Assembly: GCA_024762585.1 (NCBI GenBank)
Contig: JANTHE010000004.1
Location: 1-42,864 of the forward strand
Direction of reading: 5' to 3'
Length of the DNA stretch: 42,864 nucleotides
From: Sulfuricurvum sp.
GTDB taxonomy: Bacteria > Campylobacterota > Campylobacteria > Campylobacterales > Sulfurimonadaceae
The translations under genes were made by a program, and so were the position numbers. Every line of letters starts with the position of its first letter. Within the stretch, counting starts at the first letter, position 1. The notes beneath the pieces are model-generated. The model was given only the letters and a program-made list of their open reading frames with translations, had not been told where the DNA came from and searched no databases. This document shows, in pieces, positions 26,112 through 33,956 of this stretch.

Positions 26112-27267
26112 GGTCACCGACCGAGCAGCGGGCAATGCGGAGAAGTATACCCTTCGCCAAAAGCTCTTCGGTACCGAGGACGTCCTGCCCATGTGGGTGG
26201 CCGATATGGACATCGAAACGCCGCAGTGCGTTCGCGACGCGGTGGCGCGGCGCGCCGCAGAGCCGATCTATGGCTATGAGGAGATGCCGGACAGCGCCTT
26301 CGAGGCGCAGATGGAGTGGATGCAGCAGCGCCACGGCTTAGATTTGCAGCGCGAATGGCTCTTTTATTCGCACTCCGTCGTCGCCTCCATCTCCACAGCT
26401 ATCATGGCTTTTAGCGAACCGGGAGACGAGGTCGTGGTGCAGCCGCCGATTTACCCGCCATTTATGAAACAGGTTCAGCGCCATGAACGTCGTCTGCTTT
26501 TAAACCCGCTGAAACAGGATGCTCGGGGGAGTTGGCACTTCGATCTTGATGACCTGAAAGCCAAAATTTCTCCAAAAACGAAACTGTTGCTGCTCTGTTC
26601 TCCGCATAACCCGGTGGGCTGCGTCTGGGAAAAAAGGGAGCTTGAATCGCTGGCGGCTGTCTGCCTCGAGCATGGTATCAAGGTGTTTGCAGACGAGATA
26701 CACAGCGACTTGGTGTATGCGCCGTACCGGCATATTCCGTTTGCCTCGCTTTCGCCAGAGGTGTGTGGCATCACTGTAACGGCCATCGGTCCGGGCAAGA
26801 CGTTCAACGTGGCAGGACTGGCGATCTCGACCGTCGCTGTTGCAGACGTTGCGATGCGCCGACGTTTCGATGAAGTCTATCAGCAGATCCACTTCGCACA
26901 GGGGACGGTGTTCGGGCATGCCGGTTTTGAGGCGGCTTACCGCGAGGGTGAAGCATGGCTGGAGGCGCTGCTGACATACCTGAAACGCAATAGCGACCGG
27001 CTGGCCAAGGTGCTCGACGGTGTGGAGGGCATCGAGTACCATGCGCCAGAGGGCACCTACCTTGCGTGGCTGGACTGCCGTAAGATGGGATTTGACAGCG
27101 ACAGGGCGCTGCGGGAGTTTTTTATCAAAGAGGCGAAGCTCGGGCTCAGCCCCGGCATTTCGTTCGGACGCGAAGGCAGCGGGTTCATGCGGCTCAATTT
27201 CGCCGTGCCGACACCGGTGATGGACGAGGCGCTGAAGCGGCTGGAAAGCGCATTGGAGAAACGATGA
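26095..27267 (+). CDS. patB: PLP-dependent C-S lyase/aminotransferase, MalY/PatB family
   Basis: Fold-type I PLP enzyme of the MalY/PatB subgroup, which cleaves cystathionine or cysteine (beta C-S lyase). Seen are VLPMWVADMDIETP near the N-terminus, LLCSPHNPVGCVW, the FADEIHSDLVY block and the PLP-lysine motif AIGPGKTFNVAGL, with the C-terminal GSGFMRLNFAVPTPV. GTG 26095 follows CGGAG at eight-base spacing and gives 390 residues; ATG 26068, deeper in the lipoprotein gene, is an alternative start. It overlaps both neighbours, so it is the penultimate gene of the greA-argC-mla run, although its metabolism is unrelated to lipid transport. Confidence 0.9.
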   Translation: MSIFDRVTDRAAGNAEKYTLRQKLFGTEDVLPMWVADMDIETPQCVRDAVARRAAEPIYGYEEMPDSAFEAQMEWMQQRHGLDLQREWLFYSHSVVASISTAIMAFSEPGDEVVVQPPIYPPFMKQVQRHERRLLLNPLKQDARGSWHFDLDDLKAKISPKTKLLLLCSPHNPVGCVWEKRELESLAAVCLEHGIKVFADEIHSDLVYAPYRHIPFASLSPEVCGITVTAIGPGKTFNVAGLAISTVAVADVAMRRRFDEVYQQIHFAQGTVFGHAGFEAAYREGEAWLEALLTYLKRNSDRLAKVLDGVEGIEYHAPEGTYLAWLDCRKMGFDSDRALREFFIKEAKLGLSPGISFGREGSGFMRLNFAVPTPVMDEALKRLESALEKR

Positions 27268-27989
27268 AGAAGGTCATGATTTTGAGCGGGGCAGGCCTCA
27301 GTGCCGAGAGTGGCATCCGGACCTTTCGCGACCACGATGGTCTGTGGGAATCGTACAATGTCATGGACGTTTGTTCAACCGAGGGATGGGAAAAGGACCG
27401 GGCACTGGTGGCAAAGTTCTACAATGCCCGCCGTAAAGACCTTGAGGACAAAGAACCGAATCGGATGCACCGCGCCATTGCCGAGCTTCAGCAGCGTTTT
27501 CCGGGCCAGATTTGGAATCTGACTCAGAATGTCGACGATCTGCTCGAGCGCGCCGGATGTGAGGAGGTGATTCATCTGCACGGTACCCTGCGCGACCTGC
27601 GCTGCGAAAGCTGTGGCCATGTCTGGGACATCGGCTACACCGAACAGACGGAACACGACTGCTGCCCGCGCTGCGAAAGCGCCCAGGTGCGTCATAACGT
27701 CGTCATGTTCGGCGAAGCGGCGCCGATGTACAGCAGGATTTACGAAGCGGTGCAGGAGTGTGCTCTTTTCGTCGCGATCGGTACCAGCGGGCAGGTCATC
27801 GATATTGTACCAATTGCTCGCGAATTCGACCGTTCCATCCTCGTAAATCCCAAGCGTGAAGAGTACGTGACCGTTTTTGGTTCGTTTGAACAGAATATCG
27901 ACGAATTTTTTACCGATTTTCTGCAGATGGGAGCGGTGGCTGCAGCGGAACCAATGAGTACATTGATCCGTGAATTTCTCGAAAAGTAA
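27264..27989 (+). CDS. cobB: NAD-dependent protein deacylase (sirtuin, CobB type)
   Basis: Removes acyl groups from lysine using NAD. Seen are GAGLSAESGI (about 9-18), TQNVDDL (87-93), the catalytic His in HLHG (about 106), and the zinc pair CESC plus CPRC (Cys 114, 117, 134, 137). The YNAR motif (Tyr53, Arg56) is the class III signature that in CobB permits desuccinylation and demalonylation as well as deacetylation. Its 241 residues are typical. The start overlaps the previous gene as ATGA. No matching acetyltransferase is in the window. Confidence 0.95.
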   Translation: MKKVMILSGAGLSAESGIRTFRDHDGLWESYNVMDVCSTEGWEKDRALVAKFYNARRKDLEDKEPNRMHRAIAELQQRFPGQIWNLTQNVDDLLERAGCEEVIHLHGTLRDLRCESCGHVWDIGYTEQTEHDCCPRCESAQVRHNVVMFGEAAPMYSRIYEAVQECALFVAIGTSGQVIDIVPIAREFDRSILVNPKREEYVTVFGSFEQNIDEFFTDFLQMGAVAAAEPMSTLIREFLEK

Positions 27990-28067
27990 CCTTATTGCAA
28001 TAGAGCCGTAACACCACAGATACAAAGTTTCATTACTATGACAGCACCTTTACCACTAGGAGCGGTT

Positions 28068-28292
28068 GTGAAAGAGACCATCTTTCTGATCCGGCGTTTG
28101 GATAATGGTTGGGACTGGCTTGATATTCACAGTGATGATATCGCGGTACAGTACCTTTGCGAAGAGCTCGAAGTTCCCGAAGAGGTGATCGAGGATGTTG
28201 AGTGCTTTGAGGGGGCGATGAAGCTTTCGCTCGTTCGTGATGTGGCATACAAGCGCGAAGACTGGTATGTCAATCTTCAGCGCGTCGCCTGA
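28068..28292 (+). CDS. Small acidic uncharacterised protein, 74 residues
   Basis: The ORF track starts at 28038 without a ribosome binding site. GTG 28068 has AGGAG five bases upstream and gives VKETIFLIRRLDNGWDWLDIHS. The protein is acidic (EELEVPEEVIEDVECFEG) with a single Cys after the first third and one near the middle, and no membrane segment. I do not recognise a family. It lies between cobB and the HTH/Lys-tail gene on the same strand. Confidence 0.7.
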   Translation: MKETIFLIRRLDNGWDWLDIHSDDIAVQYLCEELEVPEEVIEDVECFEGAMKLSLVRDVAYKREDWYVNLQRVA

Positions 28293-28307
28293 AAAAAGTA
28301 TTCTGTC

Positions 28308-28658
28308 ATGAAAAATCTTACGGTAAAAGCGTATGCCGAGCTGATAGACAAGAGTGAAAAGACGGTTTACAAGATGATTAAAAACGAGACGATTGATGCC
28401 TTCAAGCAAGAGGGTAAGTATCGTGTCAATGTTGACAAAAATCTTTTGAAAGTAATTGACCGTACCCAAAAAGCGCTGGAAGAGGCCAAGGCGGTGCTGG
28501 CCAGTATAGAATCAGCTGCCGCAACTCCCCAACCGATGGTTAAGCCGATGAAAACTGCTGCGAAAAAGCCTGCTCCGAAACAAAAACCGATGAAAAAGAG
28601 CGTCAAGAAAATGATGGTGAAAAAGCCGCCAAAAAAGAGTACGACGAAAAAACGCTGA
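28308..28658 (+). CDS. HTH (excisionase/MerR-like) protein with lysine-rich histone-like tail
   Basis: 116 residues in two parts. Residues 1-45 resemble the excisionase/MerR-type helix-turn-helix (LTVKAYAELIDKSEKTVYKMIKNETIDAF followed by a wing-like EGKYRVN). After a short helix, residues about 70-116 are almost only Lys, Pro, Ala and Met (KPMKTAAKKPAPKQKPMKKS), like the tails of histone H1-like and Alba/HU-extension proteins. The combination suggests a DNA-binding protein that contacts DNA both specifically and by charge. No phage or plasmid gene is near, so an excisionase role is unlikely. The ribosome binding site is weak. Confidence 0.72.
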   Translation: MKNLTVKAYAELIDKSEKTVYKMIKNETIDAFKQEGKYRVNVDKNLLKVIDRTQKALEEAKAVLASIESAAATPQPMVKPMKTAAKKPAPKQKPMKKSVKKMMVKKPPKKSTTKKR

Positions 28659-28671
28659 ATTCCTTTCACGC

Positions 28672-28677
28672 TATAAT
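28672..28677 (+). promoter_or_regulatory. -10 box before a leaderless mini-ORF and yhbP
   Basis: TATAAT-CTCAAA-ATG has exactly the same six-base spacing as at rmuC. Transcription would begin at the ATG of a 10-codon ORF that leads into the yhbP-like gene. Confidence 0.5.
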
Positions 28678-28683
28678 CTCAAA

Positions 28684-28716
28684 ATGACTACTACAACAAA
28701 GCATTTTGTCGCATGA
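28684..28716 (+). CDS. Possible 10-residue leader peptide (too short for the ORF track)
   Basis: ATG to TGA encodes MTTTTKHFVA; the stop overlaps the start of the yhbP-like gene as ATGA. yhbP has no Shine-Dalgarno sequence of its own, so reading this mini-ORF on a leaderless transcript could bring ribosomes to it by re-initiation. It may also be chance. Confidence 0.35.
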   Translation: MTTTTKHFVA

Positions 28717-29126
28717 GCAGGGCTCTGGAGAAAATTGCGGATTTTGCAGGGGAGCATCATGTCTTGACCCTGGCAACCGTGCAAGAGGATATCCCTTACG
28801 CAACTCCTCTTTTTTATGCCTATGACGCACAATCCAATCGTTTTGTTTTTGCTTCGAAAGAGGAAACGGAACATGCCAAGCAGATGCTGCAAAACTTTGA
28901 AGTCGCCGCTGGGATCTATTTGGAGACTAAGATGGTTGGAAAAATTCAGGGGGTTCAGATTCGCGGTGAGATTGTCCCGGCCGATGCTGCGGACGCCAAA
29001 ATCTATTTCGGAAGATTCCCCTATGCTCGCGCAATGCAGCCAAAACTGTGGCGGCTTGAACCGATTTGGATGAAGATGACCGACAACCGGCTTGGTTTTG
29101 GAAAGAAATTGATCTGGGAACGATGA
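28713..29126 (+). CDS. yhbP: YhbP/UPF0306 family split-barrel flavin-binding-like protein
   Basis: The 137-residue protein matches the YhbP family, a branch of the pyridoxamine-5'-phosphate-oxidase-like split barrels. Shared elements are the HHVLTLAT strand, ATPLFYAYDAQ, IQGVQIRGEI, FGRFPYAR and the diagnostic ending TDNRLGFGKKLIWER. The function of the family is unknown; a flavin or related cofactor is likely from the fold. The start has no ribosome binding site and overlaps the stop of a mini-ORF. Confidence 0.85.
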   Translation: MSRALEKIADFAGEHHVLTLATVQEDIPYATPLFYAYDAQSNRFVFASKEETEHAKQMLQNFEVAAGIYLETKMVGKIQGVQIRGEIVPADAADAKIYFGRFPYARAMQPKLWRLEPIWMKMTDNRLGFGKKLIWER

Positions 29127-29211
29127 AGAGTGGCTCTGATTTATGCATAGGATTATGAGAGCTATCTTGAAGCGGCCAATGGATAGAATGCGAAAAAAAG
29201 AGGAAACCTAA

Positions 29212-29889
29212 GTGGACAGAGCCTTACAGATGTTCCAGTTGCAGCAGCAGCTAAATGACGCGACAAACGGTGTAAACTGGGAAGCGGGTATAACGAAAAA
29301 CGGTAAGCAGATCAACTGGAAGCGCTGCATCTACATGGAGTGCGCGGAGATGGTTGATTCATTTGCCTGGAAGCACTGGAAGAGCATCAATGCCGAACCG
29401 GACTGGGCGAACCTGCAGATCGAGGTGGTTGATGTCTGGCATTTTGTGATGAGCCTTATTTTACAAGAGTACAAACGCCGGGAACTTGGCACGCTTGAAG
29501 ATGCAGCAAAAGCAGTTGCCAACATGCCTTTCTATGATATGATACGTGAGACAGCTGATGGGTTTGCAGAGGAACGTCTGGTGATGGCGCAGGTAGAGTC
29601 GGTAATGAAAGAGTCGCTTCAGGCCAAGCCTGATCTCACTAAACTGTTAGCTGATTTTTTAGAATTGGTCCGTATGAGCAATCTCGATCTTACTACGCTT
29701 TACCGCCTCTATGTCGGGAAAAATATCCTCAATCGGTTCCGCCAGGATCATGGATACAAAGAGGGTACTTACATCAAAATCTGGAATGGCGAAGAGGATA
29801 ATGTTGTCATGAAGCGGCTTTGGGAAGAAAATGGGGATATGACGCCCGACGAACTCTATGGAAAACTGCAAGCAGCCTATACGGGCTGA
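29212..29889 (+). CDS. dut: Dimeric dUTPase (all-alpha NTP pyrophosphatase)
   Basis: Hydrolyses dUTP to dUMP, keeping uracil out of DNA. This is the all-alpha dimeric type rather than the trimeric beta type, as in Campylobacter. Key metal-binding helices are CIYMECAEMVDSFAWKHWK (E-x-x-E-like) and QIEVVDVWHFVMS (E-x-x-D). Its 225 residues match the family. The start is GTG 29212, with AGAGGA upstream. It lies convergent to the AI-2E permease with a 40-base gap. Confidence 0.92.
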   Translation: MDRALQMFQLQQQLNDATNGVNWEAGITKNGKQINWKRCIYMECAEMVDSFAWKHWKSINAEPDWANLQIEVVDVWHFVMSLILQEYKRRELGTLEDAAKAVANMPFYDMIRETADGFAEERLVMAQVESVMKESLQAKPDLTKLLADFLELVRMSNLDLTTLYRLYVGKNILNRFRQDHGYKEGTYIKIWNGEEDNVVMKRLWEENGDMTPDELYGKLQAAYTG

Positions 29890-29929
29890 TTCGTTGTTAA
29901 TTAATCGTATTTTTATTTCCCTGGCTTCT

Positions 29930-30985
29930 TTATGCCGCTCCTTGGCTGCGCACTGTTGATTCTGTGTTTTTCCGCTCCATGAGGATCAATAGCGCCATAA
30001 AAAAAGCGGTGATTGCAGGACCGAGGATCATGCCCCAGAATCCAAAAGAGGTTAGTCCGGCGAGGATGGCGAAGAAGATGATAAGTTCGTTACGTTTGGT
30101 CTCGGTTTTGGAGAGACGGTTATCGATGCTTTTGATAATAACAGGTTTGATGAAGGTGTCGGCGATCACCGAGATGATCACAATGGTATAGATCGCAATA
30201 AATAGTGCCGTACCGTTGTGTCCCTGCGAAAGCTCATAGAGTGAAAACGGCACCCACATCAGTGCACCACCAACGACAGGAACCAGCGATGCAAATCCGA
30301 ACATAATCCCAAAAAGCAATCCGTTGTAGCCCAAGAAGCTGATAGCGATGCCAAAGAGTGCCCCTTCCAGTGTCGCCGTGAGCAAGATGGAGTAAAAGAC
30401 GATGCTCATGACAGAAGAGACCTCGCTGCCCAACAGCCGTGCATCTTCAGGGGGAAGATTGATGACGCGTTTGAAGTAGGCCACCAGCCTGGGTCCATAG
30501 AGTAGAGCGAAAAAATAGAAGACGATGATCATCAAAGAGTTTTTCACGAACGATGCGCTGACGCTCCCTATGGTGCCAGCATATGAGAATGCTTTTTTAG
30601 CCAGCTCTGATGGATTGAATGTGCCTAGAAAGTCAGAAAACCATGATTTGGAGGTACCAAAAAATGCAGGAGCATTGTCGATGATGGATTGCAGATAGAC
30701 CGTGATATGTTCCAGCGTCGAAGGATCGAAGTGTTGCAACGAAAGGGTCAGCTTGGCAAGAAAGTAGCCCAATGGTGCAAAAAAAAGTGCTGCCATCATC
30801 AGGGTTGAAAGTGTTGAAGCCGTAATGACAGACCCTGTAAATTCACGTATACGATGTTTAAATGAATAGGTTGAAACCGCCAAGAGTGAAGCGATTAGGA
30901 TGCTCATGAGGTAGGGACTGTAGAGCAGGTACATCCAGTACAGCGAAGCTGCCAGCAAAATCATGAAAATTGTCTGCGGTTTCAT
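29930..30985 (-). CDS. AI-2E family (PerM-like) membrane transporter
   Basis: Polytopic inner-membrane protein of 351 residues with about seven to eight hydrophobic helices. Family hallmarks are the central GYNGLLFGIMFGFASLVPVVGGALMWVP and the late FWGMILGPAITAFFMAL. Members have been linked to autoinducer-2 export, Na+/H+ antiport and other roles, so the substrate is not predictable. Start ATG has AAGGA six bases upstream. It follows ruvB with a 9-base gap, as the last gene of panB-ruvB-AI-2E. Confidence 0.92.
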   Translation of the reverse strand: MKPQTIFMILLAASLYWMYLLYSPYLMSILIASLLAVSTYSFKHRIREFTGSVITASTLSTLMMAALFFAPLGYFLAKLTLSLQHFDPSTLEHITVYLQSIIDNAPAFFGTSKSWFSDFLGTFNPSELAKKAFSYAGTIGSVSASFVKNSLMIIVFYFFALLYGPRLVAYFKRVINLPPEDARLLGSEVSSVMSIVFYSILLTATLEGALFGIAISFLGYNGLLFGIMFGFASLVPVVGGALMWVPFSLYELSQGHNGTALFIAIYTIVIISVIADTFIKPVIIKSIDNRLSKTETKRNELIIFFAILAGLTSFGFWGMILGPAITAFFMALLILMERKNTESTVRSQGAA

Positions 30986-30994
30986 GGCAATTCC

Positions 30995-32005
30995 TTAAAA
31001 CAGTCCCGGCTGTTCGGTCGGAGGGCTCAGGCGAAGGATTTCGTAGCACTTGGGCGTAGCAATCCGGCCGCGCGCAGTGCGCTCCAGGTAGCCGTTGGCG
31101 AGGAGGTAGGGTTCGAGTACGTCTTCGATGGTGCCTTCGTCTTCGCTGAGCGCCGCGGCAATAGTGCTGAGCCCCATGGCGCGGCCTTTGGCCTGTACCA
31201 GCAGTTCCAGCAGCCGAATGTCCATTTCGTCGAAGCCGTGGGCGTTGATCCCCAATTCGTTCAGTGCGTAGATGGTGCGGTCGTGATTGATGGCGCTTTC
31301 ATCGGCGACGTCGGCGAAATCGCGCACCCTCCGCAGTAGGCGCAGGGCGATGCGCGGGGTACCTCTCGAGCGACGTGCAATCTCCAGTGCGGCCTGGTAC
31401 TCGATACTCTTGCCCAGTTTTACGGTGGCCTGGATGATGATGCTGGCGAGCTCTTCGGGCGTATAGAAGTTCATGCGGAAATTCATGCCGAAGCGGTCGC
31501 GCAGGGGATTGCTGAGCATGCCTGCGCGCGTCGTCGCACCAATCAGGGTAAAGCGTGGCAAGTCAATTTTGACGGTTTGCGCCGCCGGCCCGCTGCCGAT
31601 GATGATGTCGAGCCGGAAATCTTCCATACTGGGATAAAGGATCTCTTCCACTGCGGGCGAGAGACGGTGGATCTCGTCAATAAAGAGAATGTCTCCCTCT
31701 TCGAGGTTGGTCAAAATAGCGGCGAGATCACCGCTCTTTTCTATCATGGGCGCGGCAGTTACCTTGATATTACTGCCCATCTCGTTGGCGATGATGAGTG
31801 CCAGCGTCGTCTTGCCCAACCCGGGAGGGCCAAAGAAAAGCGTATGGTCCAGCGCCTCTTCACGCTTTTTGCTTGCTTCGATAAAGACGCCAAGGTTTTT
31901 CTTGATCTGCTCCTGACCGATATAATCACCCCACCCTTCGGGGCGGAGGGAGGTTTCCGTCGTTTCGTCGGCGTTGAATTTTTCGATCTCGACGATGCGT
32001 TCCAT
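30995..32005 (-). CDS. ruvB: Holliday junction branch-migration ATPase RuvB
   Basis: AAA+ motor that drives branch migration with RuvA. Walker [14 protein letters not shown], Walker [11 protein letters not shown], sensor [18 protein letters not shown] and the winged-helix C-terminus [16 protein letters not shown] are all present. Its 336 residues are normal. The ATG shares a base with the panB stop (TGATG). ruvA and ruvC are not in the window. Confidence 0.97.
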   Translation of the reverse strand: MERIVEIEKFNADETTETSLRPEGWGDYIGQEQIKKNLGVFIEASKKREEALDHTLFFGPPGLGKTTLALIIANEMGSNIKVTAAPMIEKSGDLAAILTNLEEGDILFIDEIHRLSPAVEEILYPSMEDFRLDIIIGSGPAAQTVKIDLPRFTLIGATTRAGMLSNPLRDRFGMNFRMNFYTPEELASIIIQATVKLGKSIEYQAALEIARRSRGTPRIALRLLRRVRDFADVADESAINHDRTIYALNELGINAHGFDEMDIRLLELLVQAKGRAMGLSTIAAALSEDEGTIEDVLEPYLLANGYLERTARGRIATPKCYEILRLSPPTEQPGLF

Positions 32006-32796
32006 CAGTAGGTGTGCTCCTGTGCAGGAAATGCACGGGACTGGACATCGGATTTAAAGGTTTCAACCGCTGCTTTTACTGCTTCGGCACCATCGAGATA
32101 CTGTTTGACGAATTTGGGCACGAACGGTTCATAGAGACCAAGCATGTCGGAAAAGACAAGAACCTGACCGTCCACGGCACTGCCCGCTCCGATGCCGATG
32201 ACAGGGATGGCAACAGCCAGTGCTACGCGTTCGGCGACGTCGGCCTTGACTCCTTCGATCACCAGACAAAATGCCCCGGCGGCCTCAACGGCTTTGGCGT
32301 CGTCGATAAGTGCAAGCGCATTGGTCTCATCTTTTCCTTTGACCTTGTAGCCGCCTTCGCCACGTACAGATTGCGGCAGCAGGCCGATATGGCCGCAGAC
32401 AGCGATACCTTCTGATGTAAGGCGTTCAATGATGTCTGCTTTGCGTTTGCCGCCCTCGATCTTGATGGCGTCGGCTTTCGTATCCTGATAGACCCTGATG
32501 GCGTTTGCCAGTGCCTCTTCGCTCGTCTTGTAGGTGCCAAACGGCATATCGCAGATGATGAAGGTGTCCGGTGCTCCGCTGCAGACAGCCTGAGTATGGT
32601 AGATCATCTGATCGAGCGAGGCGCTGAGTGTATCGGGTTTTCCGGCAAAGCTCATGTTGAGTGAGTCTCCTACGAGAATCATGTCGGCGATAGGGTTGAA
32701 AAGGCGTGCAAACAGGGCGTCGTATGCGGTAATCATCATCAGTGGCGTACTGCCCTTGGCCTTCATGATCGAGGTGACCGTGAGTTTTTTTGGCAT
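32005..32796 (-). CDS. panB: 3-methyl-2-oxobutanoate hydroxymethyltransferase PanB
   Basis: First committed step of pantothenate (coenzyme A) synthesis, adding a hydroxymethyl group from methylene-tetrahydrofolate. Seen are the metal-site [38 protein letters not shown] and [20 protein letters not shown]. The track start at 32814 has no ribosome binding site. ATG 32796 follows GGGAG at six-base spacing and gives [10 protein letters not shown], 263 residues. Transcribed divergently from trpA across about 80 bases. Confidence 0.96.
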   Translation of the reverse strand: MPKKLTVTSIMKAKGSTPLMMITAYDALFARLFNPIADMILVGDSLNMSFAGKPDTLSASLDQMIYHTQAVCSGAPDTFIICDMPFGTYKTSEEALANAIRVYQDTKADAIKIEGGKRKADIIERLTSEGIAVCGHIGLLPQSVRGEGGYKVKGKDETNALALIDDAKAVEAAGAFCLVIEGVKADVAERVALAVAIPVIGIGAGSAVDGQVLVFSDMLGLYEPFVPKFVKQYLDGAEAVKAAVETFKSDVQSRAFPAQEHTY

Positions 32797-32824
32797 AAAA
32801 TGCTCCCTGTTCATATTGAGGGCG

Positions 32825-32847
32825 ATTTTATCCTAAAATGCTACAAT
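32825..32847. promoter_or_regulatory. Divergent -10 boxes between panB and trpA
   Basis: On the minus strand GGATAAAAT (32825-32830) could serve panB. On the plus strand TAAAAT (32834-32839) or TACAAT (32842-32847) could serve trpA. They lie within 23 bases, so the two promoters would be back-to-back. Confidence 0.35.
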
Positions 32848-32877
32848 TGCGCATAAATATTTCAAAAAAGGGTGTGC

Positions 32878-33621
32878 GTGGAAAAACAACTGGTAGGTTA
32901 TATCACGACCGGATTTCCGGACAAGGATTTTACCATCGACCTGGCACTCTCGCTGGGAGAAAACGGGGTTGATTCGCTGGAGCTCGGCATCCCGTTTTCC
33001 GATCCCGTTGCCGATGGCCCTGTCATAGAGGCCGCCAATTACATCGCGCTGGAGCACGGATTTCGCTTCAAAGATGTTCTGGATGTTTCTCGTGCTGTCG
33101 CTTCGCGTGTCGACACACTGTGGATGGGTTATTTTAATCCGTTTTACCAGTTTGGCATGGATAACGTTCTGCGTGAGGCCAATGATCTCGGTGTCTCGGG
33201 GATGATTATTCCGGACGTGCCGTACGAGGAAGCTCTTGCATACGCCGGCGCATTTAAAAAACATGCGCTCAGCAATATCTGTTTTGTCGCACCTACAGAT
33301 AGCGATGCACGAATCAAAACGGTCGTTTCCGAAGCGCAAAAGTTCATTTATCTTGTGGCATACGCCGGCATTACAGGTGCTGGGAAAAGCGAGGAGCTCA
33401 CCGATACTATCTCATCGATCCGGCGCCATACCAAGACGCCGGTGTATGTCGGTTTCGGGGTAAACGAAAAGACCGCAAAATCCAAGGCACGGGGAGTAGA
33501 CGGTGTTATTGTCGGCTCTGCCTTCATCAATGTCTTGCTGCGAGAAGACCTGTCATTGTCAGAAAAGATCAATCACTGCTGCAGTATTGCTAAAAATATC
33601 AAACAGGCTATCAACGAGTAG
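32878..33621 (+). CDS. trpA: Tryptophan synthase alpha chain TrpA
   Basis: Cleaves indole-3-glycerol phosphate to indole and glyceraldehyde-3-phosphate, passing indole to TrpB. The catalytic Glu and Asp lie in SLELGIPFSDPVADGPVI, with IIPDVPYEE and the phosphate-binding GVDGVIVGSAF. Starts GTG 32872 and GTG 32878 are both open; the second, with AAGGG five bases before it, gives the family-like MEKQLVGYITTGFP, 247 residues. No trpB or other trp gene is next to it, so trpA stands alone. Confidence 0.94.
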   Translation: MEKQLVGYITTGFPDKDFTIDLALSLGENGVDSLELGIPFSDPVADGPVIEAANYIALEHGFRFKDVLDVSRAVASRVDTLWMGYFNPFYQFGMDNVLREANDLGVSGMIIPDVPYEEALAYAGAFKKHALSNICFVAPTDSDARIKTVVSEAQKFIYLVAYAGITGAGKSEELTDTISSIRRHTKTPVYVGFGVNEKTAKSKARGVDGVIVGSAFINVLLREDLSLSEKINHCCSIAKNIKQAINE

Positions 33622-33662
33622 AATCGTTTCGGTTTTTTAGCCCCACTTTATCGCCGCTCCGT

Positions 33663-33668
33663 TATAAT
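33663..33668 (+). promoter_or_regulatory. -10 box of the 6S RNA candidate
   Basis: A perfect TATAAT in the gap between trpA and purD. The expected start point, near 33675, falls exactly at the base of the folded RNA described next. Confidence 0.55.
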
Positions 33669-33674
33669 ACTTTT

Positions 33675-33826
33675 ATAAGCCTGACCGGTTCGAGCTCTCG
33701 CATATCAGGGGGTTCTACAGATTCACGTTACGGATGGGAGTAGACGTTTCCGTGTGCCGGTGATCTCGTTTGAGGGCGTTGCCCGAGAGACCGCCGCCTG
33801 ACGAAACGCTCAGTCTGTATTTTTTT
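33675..33826 (+). ncRNA. ssrS: 6S RNA candidate upstream of purD
   Basis: About 150 bases from a TATAAT promoter to a run of eight T. The fold can be traced by eye. CTGA/TCAG pairing occurs near the ends, and CTCTCG (33695-33700) pairs with CGAGAG (33784-33789). A large central bubble follows, with about 18 bases on the 5' side (33701-33718) and 17 on the 3' side (33767-33783). Next is AGAT-T-CAC paired with GTGATCT, seven pairs with one bulged T, then ACGGA/TCCGT below an apical loop. Closing stem, large symmetric bubble and terminal stem-loop are the 6S RNA architecture, which mimics an open promoter and binds RNA polymerase. As I recall, 6S RNA lies near purD in Helicobacter relatives. It is shorter than the typical 180 bases. 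No tRNA, tmRNA or SRP RNA signature fits. Confidence 0.65.
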
Positions 33827-33827
33827 G

Positions 33828-33844
33828 GCTTTGAGAACCAAAGC
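33828..33844 (+). other. Perfect hairpin between the 6S candidate and purD
   Basis: GCTTTG AGAAC CAAAGC is a 6-bp perfect stem with a five-base loop, starting directly after the T run. It has no T tract of its own. It may add to termination of the RNA or sit in the purD leader. The rest of the gap (33845-33956) holds a CGGCCGGCCG palindrome, a CATAAT that could be a purD -10, and the purD ribosome binding site. Confidence 0.4.
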
Positions 33845-33956
33845 TATCTTGCGGAACGGCCGGCCGGGTGGACGATAGCCATAATCTGTTTTAATGCAAG
33901 TGGAGTCTTCTCTTTTTGCATCAACACAGACACAATCAGTACAAGGATCGGACAGA

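Noticed and set aside
28308-28658. Phage or plasmid excisionase
   Set aside because: No integrase, attachment-site repeat or phage gene is nearby, and the Lys/Pro tail is not a feature of excisionases.
33685-33720. GGTTCGAG stretch that looks like a tRNA T-arm
   Set aside because: The flanking bases do not pair as a T stem and no acceptor or anticodon arms can be placed; the region folds better as the 6S-like rod.
33663-33740. Purine riboswitch before purD (TATAAT...GTTCTAC resembles part of the motif)
   Set aside because: The second conserved loop and P1/P2/P3 arrangement are not found, and the long rod with a central bubble fits the sequence better.
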